A program made the translations under genes and the position numbers. Below, piece by piece: positions 31,765-43,833 of a stretch of 64,000 nt of DNA. The first letter of the stretch is position 1; each line of letters starts with the position of its first letter. The stretch comes from Atkinsonella hypoxylon (Eukaryota > Ascomycota > Sordariomycetes > Hypocreales > Clavicipitaceae): NCBI GenBank assembly GCA_000729835.1, contig JFHB01000001.1:496001-560000 (forward strand), written 5' to 3'. The notes beneath the pieces are model-generated. The model had not been told where the DNA came from, searched no databases, and saw only the letters and a list, made by a program, of their open reading frames with translations.

Positions 31765-34601
31765 CTACTCCGGTTTTCTCGGTACAGGTTGTTGTGGAGG
31801 AGGCTGTTGCGGTTGGCCCTGCGCGGCTCCAGGAATAGGGGGCACAGGGACAGGCGTCACTTTAGAAGGAGGCATGTATTGCGTGCCGGGCGTGGGAGTC
31901 CCATTCATCCCTTGCCGTTGTCCCACTGGCGTCTGAGGCTTCTGCTGGTTCACGGAGTTGGCGCGGGCTGTATTGACACCATATCCCAAGCCCATGCCTG
32001 GGTAATTGGGCTGAGACCTCTTCTCACCAAATGCTGCGGTTCGTTCTTGGGCGGCAACTCGAGCTTTTGCTTGATCCAGAATCCGCTGCTGCTGTGCTTC
32101 TGGGATAACAGTGTGATAGCCGGTCAAACCTGGTGACTGGCTGTGCTGAGCATGCTGGCCGGGGTGCTCGCATTTCTGTTCATCCTGTGTGCCTTGGCCT
32201 GGCGCTGCGAATCGTTGTCCCTGTTGCATGTTCGGAGGACTGTACGCATGCCGCGGCGGAACTTGGGGTGACATATTTCGATGTGGCATCCCGGCACCAT
32301 TCATATACGCGCTGTAGTTCGGTTGCCCGGGTGTCCCGGGATGTTGTTGCTGCTGGTACGTTGGCTGGTACTGGAACCGTGCCGCAGTCTGTGTTCCTTG
32401 CTGTTGAAGCTGCCCATACTGTGGTCGCTGCTGGTTAGCGTGCTGGGGCATGTTTTGATGGCCGTAAGGGGTCTGCGACTTGGCCAACTGCGCCGCATAC
32501 TGGTTAGCATAGCCATTAGGACGAGGGTACTGGTTCGGTTGTGGCGGTCTGGGCTGCTGTGCAGGACTACTGCCCATGGCTCGAGGCTGTTGGTAATTTG
32601 ACGTCGGCATGGACCTGAAATACTGTTGGGGTTGTGATGGAGTTCTAGACGGTGTGGCATACTGATTCGTGTGTTGATACTGATTTCCCTGGGGTGTAGA
32701 GATGCTGGCTGACCGCTGGGAGGGCGGCCGTGCGGTCGTCTGCGCTGCTTGAGCCGCTGCCTGCTGTTGCTGCTGAGCTCTGGTCCGAGCTTGAACGCCA
32801 GCGTCATCTTCTTCCATGACGCCTCGGAATTGGTCGGTCTGGATTTGAATTTTGGTGCTGATGAGAAGGTCATCCAACTGGTCTCCATTCAACTTGGCCA
32901 CTGCGTAAGGTGGCAGCGTCTTGATGATGAGCGCCAGCTGTGCTTTGAGCATCTCATACGTAGCCTGTTCTTCTTCTGAGGGCTGGTGGGGTCCTGGGTT
33001 GGCCAGCATGTCCCCATTGACGGGATCGCTAGATTGGCGGTTTTGCGAATTCGGAAGCGTGAGGTTGCGGATACGTTGATATGATGCCAAGGTCTCGATC
33101 ATGTCCGTAACTTCGTCCAGAATGTCGTCAATCTCCTTCTCACCATCATCCCGTTTGGAGCCGATAGCATCTTCAAGTGAAGGATCGACAGCAGTTTCGT
33201 CCCAATTATCAATAGCCTCTTGAATGCCAGCTTCATCAAGCTCTTCTGGTTTGATCTCAGGTTTGGAAGCATCTGTATCCGCAAGGTTTTCGTAGTATTC
33301 GATCTCGACCATTTGCTGAAAGGCGCGTGAGCCACTTCTTTGCCACCACATTCGTCCAGCAATTCCAGACGATATCACAGCTGCTGAATCATCCTTGCAT
33401 GGGGCAAAGCTGGAAAAGGCGCCTCTGAACAAAGACTCCATCTCTGACATCTCCAGCTCTGAGCTGGACGGTTTTTTGCCAGCAAGGCTCTGGGCCCGCT
33501 CTCTTTGTTTGGTCTTTGTCCGATGAGAAGGAGTGGCGTTGCTGTAGTCAAGGTAGTGACCGGCTGAGAGTTTGGTGTTGAAATAACAATTTCCACGGTA
33601 CTTAGCCATGTCAGCCAGTTGAGGGTGGTAGAAATCGAGCATGTTGCCCTTCGCCTGCGTCTTGGGTTGCTTGGGCGGTTGCAATGGAGGCAGTGGTCGA
33701 GGGGCACTAAATAATTCCCCGAGCGTTTGCGTTCGCTCCTGAACGTAGCTCGGTATGACGCGAGAAAAACTAACTCCCGGTGGCAGTTGGAATTCTGTCG
33801 GATCAATATCCTGTGACAAAGGCAAGCTGGAAAACAAACGTCTCTCTTGTGGTGCGTAGCCAACAACAGACAGGATGGCTCGACTTTGGTTAGACACAGA
33901 TTTCGAGTCCTTGCTTCCAGGAGCAGCTTCGGCAGCAGGTTTCTGGGGGTAAGCCTTCTCGCGTTCGAGGATAGCAAGGGCTTGTTCTTTGAAATCAGTT
34001 ATTCGGGCGGCGATCTTGTTGTTGGCTATGCTGCCAAAGCCATCAGGAACCTTGGATCTGATCTCAGACAACGTAGCGTCGGCGGCAGAGACGACATCAG
34101 AGGCTATATCGTCCATGTGGGTGTACGCATTGGAGGCGACTTTATCTGATATTGATATTGATATTGGTGGCTCTAAAGACTTCTGTCGCTTTGTGTTTGG
34201 TTCTTCCGCAGATTGCACATCTTCTATTGGGCGCTTGAGGATATGCGGCTCGGTATCAAGGCTACGAATGGATGATCAGCCATTGTGATGCAGAAAGAAG
34301 CAGGCAGGCGTAGGTAGTCGGAAATACAGTCGCGCCGAATAAACCAATTTGTCTCACCGGCCAGACCAAGATCAAGTATTTACCTTTTCAAGACTTCGTA
34401 GTAGTTCTTGATTAGATCCTTTTGCTGCCCTGCAGCCCACGGGTGGGGTGCAGTTGGTTTCTGTTCCTCTACACCCGTCATTGCTTCCGCGCCGACTTCT
34501 TCGCTATCGCGTTTTCGCTTGCCAGGGACGGCGACATGCCCGTCCCCATCACTTGTGGCCGTCGACGCGCCATTCGCATCGGCCGGCGTGGGCTGCGCCA
34601 T
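31765..34601 (-). CDS. Large Q/P-rich conserved fungal protein, probably nuclear, function unknown
   Basis: Exons 34601-34384 and 34261-31765 with a 122-nt intron give 904 residues. The junction links KNYYEVLK to LDTEPHILKRPIEDV, which fits one conserved N-terminal domain. That domain continues through ILSVVGYAPQERRLFSSLP, LGELFSAPRPLPPLQPPKQ, MLDFYHPQLADMAKYRGN, and SLFRGAFSSFAPCKDD followed by MWWQRSGSRAFQ. A helical segment with DDILDEVTDMIETLASYQRIRNL follows. The C-terminal 380 residues are Gln/Pro/Tyr/Asn-rich and probably disordered. KRKRDSEE near the N-terminus and KRQK after the splice look like nuclear localisation signals. I recall this architecture in other Pezizomycotina but not a named function; a role in transcription or chromatin is only inferred from composition. 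Confidence 0.75.
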
Positions 34602-35353
34602 TTTCTGGATCGTGGTCGGGCGTCTGGTGGTGATGCTGGCCGCGCCTCGTCGCGATACGCGGTGGCAGTCGTGGAGAACAGATTGGTGCGACTCTAAGGC
34701 CCTCTCATCAAGGATTGTCGAAATGGCCGACTGCAGCCGACATAAAGAGTGCGATACAGAGTCACGCCTGCAAAATGGGTAATTCGGAAGCCTTGAGGGC
34801 AAACGACGCAATTTGACGGCTTCCAACAAATGGCTATTAGGCGTAATGCAGCAGAAGGGGCTACTGAGAAAGAATGTGTCGTGGATCACCACCTGGCCTG
34901 CCTGGGTACCAGGCTAACACCAGAGCGGAAAAGTCAAACTGGGTCCACGTGACACAATCCATCGCCTGCCCCATGCTCTGTTGGGTTGGCTCGCTGTCAG
35001 GTACGTGTGTCCCTAAGGGGCCTTGGCGCCTGTAATGACCCCCTATAAATTCCGATCCAGAGCCGCAATAACTATGCCCGTTCACAGAATTGTCTGGGCC
35101 ATATCCGTGCCTTTGGCCACTTTGTAATTCCACCAAGAATTAACCCGTCCCTACTGTAATCAATACATGCATGGATGAAAATGCACACAAATCGCGGACA
35201 GTGTCAATGACCATGGCAATACCTTAAGAGCAGCACACTGTTGTTATGGATGAACGGCTTAATTATGCTCACTAAGGAAATAATTACGATGCTTCTATGA
35301 CAATTACTGCGTCGCGTCGCGGCACAAGATGAACAGCGCCCTACCGCATCCAT
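34602..35353. other. Intergenic region between the Q/P-rich gene and PEP4
   Basis: About 750 bp holding the promoter of the Q/P-rich gene and the 3' UTR of PEP4. The frame upstream of 34601 stays open to 34892 but lacks conservation-like features. No repeats of note. Confidence 0.55.
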
Positions 35354-36690
35354 TTACTTGGCAAGAGCAAGGCCAATAGCGTCCCTACCAAGGTCGTAGA
35401 CAGTGTAGTAACGGCGCAGGAATGCGTCTCCCAGTATTATGAGAGGACCCACTGGTTCTGCAAAGTCCAGGCCCTGGAAGGTAGAGATACATTCACCTCC
35501 AAGCGACATAATGTAATCCGTGGCAGGCAAGCTGAAATTGTGACCAGCAAGAGTGAAGGTGACGTCGGGCAGAGACTTGGTTTTCTCGCATGGAACGGTG
35601 TACTGGCCATTCCAACTTTTCTTGGCGCCGATTTCCTTGTTCAACAACTCGGCGAGAGTGGTGGGAAGAGTGTTCAGGGAGGTACCAGTGTCAAGAATGG
35701 CGCCAGTGTTATCAAGCTGAGCCACCTCGTCACCAAACGCAATCGCATCGATGTCAACCTCCCAATAAGCCTTGCGACGAATTGGGAGATACACGAGCTT
35801 ACCACTGTAGTGCGATTCGTCGATGCCACCAAAGGTAGCTAGGCTGCCGTCGTCACTGTCGTCGAGATAGAAGGAGAAAACGGGCTCATCCAGGAGCTTC
35901 TGGCCAATCATGTTGTAGAAAGGAGGAACAATGCCATTCACTGAGATCTTTTTGTAACCGAGGCCGAGAATGCCGTCAAATCGGCCAAAGGCAAAAGCCA
36001 AGCCAGGCTCATTTGTTATCTCACCAAAGTCTTGGTTCTTGATCGTCAGGTCGCCGATCGATACGACGTCATTGGAGACAAATCCAGACACGGTGCCAGA
36101 GCCATAGGTAATCTCGAAATCAGTGTTATTTGGCTTGTGAGTCGAGGATTTGCTAGAGTCGTATTTCGAGTGCAAAAAACAGGCGATGCTGCTGCATGCC
36201 GCAGATGGAACCCAGAGATTGGAGCTGCCAGTGTCAAGCACCACCTTGAAGGTCTGAGGCGGTGTGCCAACGGTGATCTCGGAAAAGTCTACAGCCAGGT
36301 TTGTCAGGTTTGTCAAAATTGCAGTCACGCAATGATGTGCGACTTACACTGAGCATTCATGAAGTTGGTTACGGGCACAGGGTGGCCGGCCCGAGATTTA
36401 GGAGCTCTAGCGTTGAACATGACGTCGGCCCGGGAAAGGGGTCGGGAACCGATGTACTTCTGCCCGAGTTGCTGAACCTGCTGTTCAACGGAGGCGCCAG
36501 CCTGGGTGAGAGTGTCAGCACATCCAAGCTCCAAAGACACAACTTCAGTTCTGCAGGACGTTCACTTGGGCATTCTCAGGCTAAAACATACCAACTGCTC
36601 CTCGAAAGAGATCTTCTGAAGCTTCATCTTGTGTGGTCCAGCCTGGGCAGACCCAGCAAGGACGGCCGCGGCGAGAAGCGCGCTCTTCAT
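35354..36690 (-). CDS. PEP4: Vacuolar aspartic protease (saccharopepsin, proteinase A)
   Basis: Pepsin-family (A1) endopeptidase of the vacuole, which activates other vacuolar zymogens. Three exons: 36690-36592, 36501-36348 and 36288-35354, total 395 residues, the normal size. Exon 1 encodes a signal peptide (hydrophobic AALLAAAVLAGSAQA-type core) and the start of the propeptide KMKLQKISFEEQL. Exon 2 holds the rest of the propeptide (QLGQKYIGSRP, then HPVPVTNFMNAQ) and is joined by a split Tyr codon to YFSEITVGTPPQTF. Catalytic aspartates lie in DTGSSNLWVP (Asp103) and DTGTSLNTLP (Asp284); the flap Tyr is in TYGSGTVSG. Sequons include NNTD and NFS. The tail LGRDAIGLALAK is the conserved family end. 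Confidence 0.96.
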
Positions 36691-38429
36691 ATTGGGCGTT
36701 GTCTTAAATAACAAATGACGCAAATCGTCGAAAAATATTCTGAAGATATACTGATTGGAGTAGAAGTGAGTGTGATGCAAGTGATGATCAACTGTACTAA
36801 TGTATCAATGCCCAGGATGGAGACTGATGTTATGGTAGATGAGAAGAGGAGATTGCGCACGCTTCGGTTGCGGAGGGCGGGCAGTCAGGTGGTGATGGTG
36901 GTACTACTGATGGTAGTGGCGACCGTGGCGGTGGCGTTTGGTGCGCCAGGCAGGTGCAAGGCAGCCCTTGATGTTTGTCAAGATACAAGAAGGAAGGAAG
37001 TCACACTTCGGCCAGCGAATTAATCTGTTTATTCTGCTTAACTAGGTACCTATCTATCTACCTACCTACCTAGGTACCTATCCATGACAATTTTAAAAAC
37101 TCGTTATCGAGTTGGCGTATCAAGACAAACTCATTTTGTACAGCAGCGGCAGTCGGAAGCACAACAGCTTAACATAACACATTGTATCTCTATGACCAGC
37201 TCATTGCATCATGACCAACATTAAAGGTCGATTCGTGTATTTTTCCGGTGTTTCAAACTAAGTCACTCGTGATTACAATCAAAATACCATTGTAATGACT
37301 GTTTTTGTCATTGGAAGGGGAGGATCAGCGGTGATGGCAGCACGACTGAAAGCGTCGGCATGGCTAGCGCCAGTACAAGCACAAGGCCGAGTCGGTACGC
37401 AACATGACGCACCTGACACACCGGACTGGGGCTAATTGTGGTGCTCGACGGGGTTTATTGGTCACACATATATGTATATAATGATATCATTCATGCTTGG
37501 CTGCTTATCTAGACTAATCATAGACTCGGACTCGGACAATTAACTCAGTGGATGTAGCAAAAACATAGGCATGAAGCGATGCGCAAGACAGGCTACAGGT
37601 CGACCTTGTTTTTAAGGCAGCGTGACTGACAGACAGCCGGATATTAAGTAACAACAACGATATCACCCGAACGACCCTCTTTCTTTACTTCCAGTCCCCT
37701 ACCTAGGTACCTAGCTAGGTAGGTAGGTAGGTAGCTAGCTAGACCTTCCCCAGCGACGTTATGGTTGCCGTGCTACCTTATCTGGTCGGGGCGGGGCAAC
37801 TCAAAACCCTTGTCCTGTCACAGGTCCCCGATACCCGCCCAATATAAGAGGGGCGCGGCACAAGTAGTGGCTAGATTCTGGGTGCTATTCCGTACTTGTT
37901 CACGCAATGGACTTCATATTCCGAGGTTCCACTGTTGGATTTCCAAAGTGATATGCGCAACCGGCGTCGCGATGCTCTCGTAGAAGGAGGCCCAACTCTC
38001 AGCATTCCATTGATTTGTTGCAACGGCAACATGGGCGCTCTGTAACTGTTGGTCCAACTCGTCTCTAGCATCTTAAACTATTCTTCCTCCAGGATCAACA
38101 AAGCCAAAGCCAAGAGACCAGATGATCTCCTAAATTAGACATGTATTATTGCGATCAACGCATTAATTTTACATCTGCATTCCTATACGCAGCAGAACAA
38201 TAAGATCTATCTTTGTATGACTACGCTGATGATAATCCTCTGTAGTATATCCACTTCCCAAGGGCATCTCTTATGCTGACACTTCCACCTTTCTCACATT
38301 AGTCTAGCAATTACTTATACGGCACAGCCCAAGACTTAACAGTGCTTCTCAGTAAGTAAATACGTATTGGCACAACTTCTTCGCTTTGATCTAAACCTTG
38401 CCTGCTCTAGTCCCACGACAGACTCTAAA
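36691..38429. other. Intergenic region with palindrome-rich repeats
   Basis: About 1.7 kb between the divergent PEP4 and small secreted protein genes. It contains TACCTAGGTA at 37067-37076 and 37700-37709, each embedded in CTAC/GGTAG tetranucleotide runs (about 37043-37083 and 37698-37742). A 102-codon frame at 36715-37023 covers the PEP4 promoter and has no recognisable motif. Confidence 0.6.
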
Positions 38430-38705
38430 ATGCAATTCTTCATAGTTGCGCTCTCAGCATTAGTTTTGGTCGTTAACGCTGGAGACCATCAGCCAGGCGA
38501 GGGCTGTACAGAAGATTCCCAGTGCATACAAGGATATAAATGTCTCTGGTATCGGGAGGGGATGTATGACCGATGCGCCAAGGAAGACAAGCCAACACCT
38601 GTCTCTAGCGAGAATACCCCACATGGCAAACCCAAGGATGAGGCTCCCAATCCGTTCGATGCAGTCCTTGCAGCTCTCGCGAAGATATTCCCCAACAAGG
38701 ATTAA
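38430..38705 (+). CDS. Small secreted cysteine-containing protein, candidate effector
   Basis: 91 residues in one exon. The N-terminus MQFFIVALSALVLVVNAG is a clear signal peptide with probable cleavage after VNA. The mature part has four Cys spaced C-x5-C-x5-C-x10-C in GCTEDSQCIQGYKCLWY and the following EGMYDRC, consistent with two disulfides. It then has a Pro/Lys-rich linker and an amphipathic C-terminal helix (FDAVLAALAKIF). Size, secretion signal and gene-poor neighbourhood fit a fungal small secreted protein, but no named family was recognised. ATG 38430 is chosen because it begins exactly at the signal peptide; the frame is open upstream to 38367 without a signal. Expression is unknown. 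Confidence 0.6.
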   Translation: MQFFIVALSALVLVVNAGDHQPGEGCTEDSQCIQGYKCLWYREGMYDRCAKEDKPTPVSSENTPHGKPKDEAPNPFDAVLAALAKIFPNKD

Positions 38706-39318
38706 CAGCACTAGCCACGGTTTCGGAACAGCAGCGGCGGCATAGTGAGCGTTAGAGGGATTTACAGAGCAACTAAGATTTGAAGGAACCATTTTCCCGT
38801 CGTCACTCAAATGTGTTATGACCTCGGTTTCCAAAAGACGGCGCTATGACGCGCATATTGGCTAGAGATTAGTTAACGCTGATAGTGATGTCGGCGAAAG
38901 CCATAACCTTTAATCAGAACCACTATAGTCGCGGCATCCGCATACAGATCGTAAAAGCCATCCTTAGTTCCACAAGGGATGATAATTCTTTACTAAGAAT
39001 AACAACTTTCCATCGAGACCACGACTCCCGATGTCAGCCCCGCGCGGTCGACTCGGCAACTTTCAAATTGAGATTCACAGCCGATAGATTCACTCTTTAT
39101 GACGCGGGTGGTTTGCGGTCTCGAAGTGAAGACGCCAGCATCTGTTTTGGATTTCTCGAGACCTAAAGTGACATGTATCAAAAACAAGTCAATCGAACCA
39201 GAACCAGGTTCGATTCCGAGTTCACGAAATTGTGGCCAGTGGGAATTTGTGTTTCCAATCAACGGTTTCCGATCGCTTCCAAAGCCAGGTCACATCCATT
39301 ACACCAGGTATGAGGGTA
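38706..39318. other. Intergenic region
   Basis: About 610 bp, presumably the 3' region of the small secreted protein gene and flank of the pseudogene. No repeat or recognisable frame. Confidence 0.5.
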
Positions 39319-40415
39319 TCAACTGTCAACCTGCATTCTTGTAAGGGTCTGCTCCCAGTCGTAGTAAGTTCCGGTGTCAAGTATTGCGAACCAGTCTTGC
39401 CGCAACTCATCTCCATGTTTGAAAGGCGTCGCTGTGCTCATCGCAAACTCGTTTGTACTGAACTCAATCGTGATTGGCTCAATGAGGCACGGTAAGCGGG
39501 TATCTACTTGGCCATTTGTTGTTGAAGCAGATTGTGAAGTGGTGGGTGTTGTCATTCGTCCTTGGTGGTCATTCGTTGGTACTCGGATCTTGGCTTTGCC
39601 GAAATATGGTATTGTGAGGTCTAATTGCCCATCGCCCCGGCGAGCGACCAGTGTTGACCAGAAGATCCAACACACGCGCCCCTTGCTCTGCCACTGGGCA
39701 TTCCAATAACAACGAAGTCTGTCGAAGAGTGGCAATGAGGGACTCAATCAAGCCCCCATCTTCGCTGAGAATTGTGAGAGCGCGTTGCATGGAGCTTGGC
39801 AAGTATAAAGTCCCGAGAATCAGGACTATACCTGCACTGAAGGCGTTGAAGTCCATGAATTCGCAGACCAAAATCTCGGCTCTTGGGAAGTTTCGTAATC
39901 GTATATAACACCGTATCTGCTCCCTGGTGGCCTCTAGAGCAGATTGGCGACTGTGTTCGTAGCGTGTGTCGTGAAAAGACTTCAACAAGTAGGGCAGATG
40001 GACGAACTTGACCAGGAGGAAATAGAGAAATTTGGTAACTTCCCGATGGTAAAAGTCCTCCAGAGAATTGATTGAGATGCTCGGATCCCACCAGTCAGCA
40101 GGGAAAGGCTTTCGCAATTGCTCGACATCCTCGTCAATCTTCGCGCGTTTGATTCGCGTTTTTCTCCACCGCAGCTGACTTGGCATTTTAAGAAAGAATA
40201 TGAAAAAAAGTAACCCCCACTGGATCCAGAGCTTTCAAAGCCAGAGTTCAGAGCTCTCTGGATTTATGTACATGCGTGGCAGAATGATGGTCGGATTGAA
40301 CAAGTAGAACCGTCGGAGCGTGGAATCTTGTGCCGTAATATCTTCAATTGCATCAATCCATGTCGTCAAATTCGTGATTTCCCGAGCCTCTCAATAGGCG
40401 TTTCAAAGCCAGCCC
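39319..40415 (-). pseudogene. Decayed Zn2Cys6-type transcription factor, C-terminal half only
   Basis: Reading the minus strand from about 40413, a frame gives EAREITNLTTWIDAIEDI, then LRRFYLFNPTIILPRMYINP, and ends at an in-frame TGA (40237-40235). The same frame resumes at once (KLWIQWGLLFFIFF) and runs through FPADWWDPSISIN, FVHLPYLLKSFHDTRYEHSR, SALEATREQIRCYIRLRNF and MDFNAFSAGIVLILG. These match the middle-homology and C-terminal region of a large class of fungal C6 factors. Near 39625-39650 the likeness shifts frame by one to DGQLDLTIPYFGKAKIRVP, ending at 39319. No Zn2Cys6 cluster or start lies upstream, where another TGA precedes the block. At least one stop, one frameshift and loss of the N-terminal half mark it as non-functional. 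Confidence 0.7.
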
Positions 40416-41311
40416 AGTCCCCGGGGCGGGGAGGGGGGCTTCCTTGAAGACGTAGCGGCCTAAGCACGTTCGCTATAGTATTAGTGCCTCGGTAAAAAGT
40501 AAAGAATGTAGATGATTTCTGTCGCTAGTAAAAATTACTCCTCGCAGAACAAAGGTGGCCACCCGCGATCCGGATGATTTCGCTTTCGTCTTGGATCTCT
40601 GCGAGGCTTTCCTACTCGGCTGCTTACCACTGACCGTGGTGAGTCAACGTTGCTTTTTTAATTTAGAGCGGGGATTTGGCAGGAGTGCGTGCATGAGTAT
40701 TGAGAGCCGACCGCGGAAGCGAGGCTGTGACAAGCCAAGCAGGGGGGAATGACAGCAGTGTCGCAAGGTAAGACCACTTGAAATACGGAGTAGTTACATG
40801 TCGCATCAAATGAAGCTATTGCGAATGATTACCGTAGAAGAACAATAACCCATGGAAAAAAAGCACATTCCTCTGATGATTTTCTCACCTTTTGCCACGC
40901 ACGTGTTTCTCAATTAGCCGCCAAAATGCTATACAGCAACTTCGCGTTCGTCTGTCAGGACTGCATTTGTCTGGAAGAACGAACCTATTCAATGTTCTCT
41001 ATGGGACATGACACACAGTAATGTACTCCGTGTTTGCTGCTCGCCTACATTGCCTAGAGGCAGGACGAGGCAAACTGCAGCGCTGAACCGGATTGTGAGG
41101 AGGCTTATTCCGTAATATTAGACAGGCCGACCCCGGAAAAATGTCCTTGAAACCTAACAATTCTCTAGTGATACCTGCCATGCGTGCCCATGCAAAGAGT
41201 GTGCAGTAAATATATATGCATACCTACCTGTCTTGAGAGAATATGTGACTCGAAACAGAGCCAACGTGCCTGCACAATATCGCAGCGTAGTACTCAGGGG
41301 TAGAGAATGCC

Positions 41312-41378
41312 GTAACTGGGTAGGTAACTGGGTAGGTAACTGGGTAGGTAACTGGGTAACTACCTAGGTACCTAGGTA
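41312..41378. repeat. 12-bp tandem repeat GTAACTGGGTAG leading into overlapping palindromes
   Basis: Four 12-bp units from 41312, then two overlapping copies of TACCTAGGTA (41361-41370 and 41369-41378). The unit shares GGTA with the palindrome. Confidence 0.85.
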
Positions 41379-43241
41379 GTGTATTTGAGTCGCCCTCCTA
41401 ACTGAGGAAGGTTGCCGTGGATGCCGGCCTTTGTACTCCGTATGTACAATAAATAATAGCTGTCCTTGAATTGTTGTGCGCATCTACATATGTGCTTTGC
41501 AGGGGTATTGAAGCCAATCAGAGTTCTCGTTCTAGGATTTTCTGAGACATCCCCTGATATTTGTGCCAATCACATGTAAAATTGTAAGATTAAAGTCACC
41601 TAATTTTATTATATTCTGCCACTAGCATTCACGGCCGTCACTAGCCCGCGAGACCACGTACCCATACTGTAATTTCGTCTATCGTGCTGAGTCGATTTCC
41701 CCACCTGCAAATATATTTGTAAAATAAAACAGAGGCTATTCCGTATAACATGTGTATATTCCGTAGGTGGCGATAATTTGGATAAATATTTCCCAAGAAC
41801 AAATTCGAAGAGCTAGCATCGGATTGGCCCGACTTACGGAAGGGGAGGGCGTGGCACCGCTCGTCAAGTTTGACGAAGGCGGGTCTTCAAGGTTGGCATG
41901 AGGTCGCGCCAAGGTGCTGTGGACCAGGTAATATATGCATGCGCACCTAAGCTGTTAGCTGCAGCGCAGAACTGTTACCTTGGCCATATCAGCTAGAGAC
42001 TGGGACAGAGTCGTGAGTACCCGGCAGTAAGTCATTGCGTTGAAAGGATATTGCTTGCATTGTCAAGCGGAAGCCCTGTACCTAGGTATGTATCTAGGTA
42101 GGTACCTCTCTGTATACCAGGTAGATGGGCCAACGTGCTAGACTGGTGCATTGTAAGATTGTGTGAGCCGGCAGGCTCGGATCCAAGTAATTAGTTCCAA
42201 CGCTCACAATTACAGTGGGTATTCCCACATCTAGGCCAATCACTGAATGGATTGTGCTCCGTAACTATTTGTTAGGCTTGCGGAGCATTTTCGCACTCCA
42301 GGCGCTAACCCCATAGGATCGCCCGCAGGCCAGCAAGTTGGCGGTTCCCCCCATGAAAGCCGCGAAGTGAAGCCTTTATCCACTCCTCCCTCCATTTATT
42401 GTATAAGAGGTGAAAAATAAGTCAGCTCATCGCGCGGATGGACGAGGTGCCGTGTATCCTTGGCGACAACTCCGCGCCAAGCCGACTGCCCTCCTTTCTG
42501 TGAAGGCCTCAAGCGTGGTGTGACAGGCATGGTCTGACAGGGGGAATGAGGGCCAATAAATTTCAACTGTGATTTTTTTTCTTTTTTTTTTGGGGGGTGT
42601 CTGTTATCCGAGAGCAAGACCTGATTGTCTCCTCTGCTTATGTTCATGTTATGGTATGTACATAACTAATGACTTGCAATGGGTGGGAAGGCTGGGATGG
42701 CTTTGTTCGCATTGGCTGGTTGTAGCAGGCAGGGTCCAGGCCAAAGCGCTGGGGGCGAGACAAGAAAGGCCACTACAAGAGGGGGGGGGGTTGGACGGTG
42801 TCATGCCAATATTCGCACCGTGCAGCTGACAGCAAGTGGCCCATTCGCACCGCTGTTTGATCTGCGACAAATGGCAAACTGGGTGGAGCAACCGCCTAGT
42901 AGCACGGCGCGTACTACGTCCGTAGTCCCATGGCAATATCAAGGACGTCTGGTTGATAATATTCCAGTTCAACGCTCACGGATAACAGTGGGCAAAAAGA
43001 CAGACGGGGGAAAAAAAGAAGAAAGGAGGCGACTTTTACCTTGGATCGGAGTCCAGGGCCAGAGTGCACATACCACTGCCGCATTGAGTGCCACAAGCGC
43101 TGTGCCCCATCAAAGAATTGGAATAGTTCACATTCGGAGTATTTCTGACTTGGGCAAATCAATAAGTAACTAAGTAGACAATCTATCTGGTCAGCAAAAA
43201 TCTTTACGGGTAATGCGTACGTAGATGGATCGAGCCCCAAC

Positions 43242-43268
43242 GAGCCAAGTGAGCCAAGTGAGCCAAGT
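43242..43268. repeat. 9-bp tandem repeat GAGCCAAGT, three copies
   Basis: Three exact contiguous copies. Confidence 0.85.
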
Positions 43269-43493
43269 GGAGGTGGGGATAGGAGACACTGTGTTTCCCC
43301 CAATAAAAATGCACTCGGTAAAATGCTGCCAATCTCTCGAATCTTTTAACACGAGTCCAGCCTGCCCTGCTTCTTTTGGCAGGACTTGGTTGTCTGTCGA
43401 TTCTGTCACCTGCGCGACCAGTTCAAACAATCGGGCACTTGCTTACTATTAATTAATATGCTGTAACTACATAATGTATCGCTTTGAATCCGT

Positions 43494-43833
43494 TACGGCT
43501 CCAACGCGGTATCTCAGCCCCACAACCGCCTTGCTCGTGCGCGCAACCTAAGTGACTTTTAGTAACCTTTAAATACACTTAAAGCTGAAGCACTCACTAT
43601 ATAGCGCGTTTTAGCTAGTACAGTATAATGAGCCTTACGATACGCTATAATAATGGCCTTGATAATATATTTTTTTCGTTTTTAGCTTATGTAAGTATTT
43701 AAGTACCTACCTACCTAAATTAGACAGTTGCTCTACTTCTATTATAGTGTAGATTAGTACTGTGGAGGAAGTGCCCTAGAGAGATTTTTTTTCATTGGTG
43801 GATAATCCCTGTCGGTACCGCGTTGGAGCCGTA
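43494..43833. mobile_element. Non-autonomous DNA transposon relic (MITE) with 18-bp TIRs
   Basis: The sequence TACGGCTCCAACGCGGTA at 43494-43511 recurs as its exact reverse complement at 43816-43833, enclosing 340 bp. Both outer ends are TA, compatible with a TA target-site duplication flanking CGGCTCC-type inverted repeats, as in the Tc1/mariner/pogo superfamily. The interior has no coding capacity and is strongly AT-rich from about 43560 to 43800, in contrast to the GC-rich inverted repeats. An exact 18-bp inverted pair this close is not expected by chance. Family assignment is inference; no autonomous partner is in the window. Confidence 0.7.

Noticed and set aside
39204..39222. tRNA B-box-like GGTTCGATTCC
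   Set aside because: Flanking bases do not form a T-stem, and no A box or acceptor stem is found at the right distance.
42679..43173. 164-codon frame (+) near the MITE
   Set aside because: Low-complexity Gly/Arg/Gln content with a G-run inside and no recognisable features.
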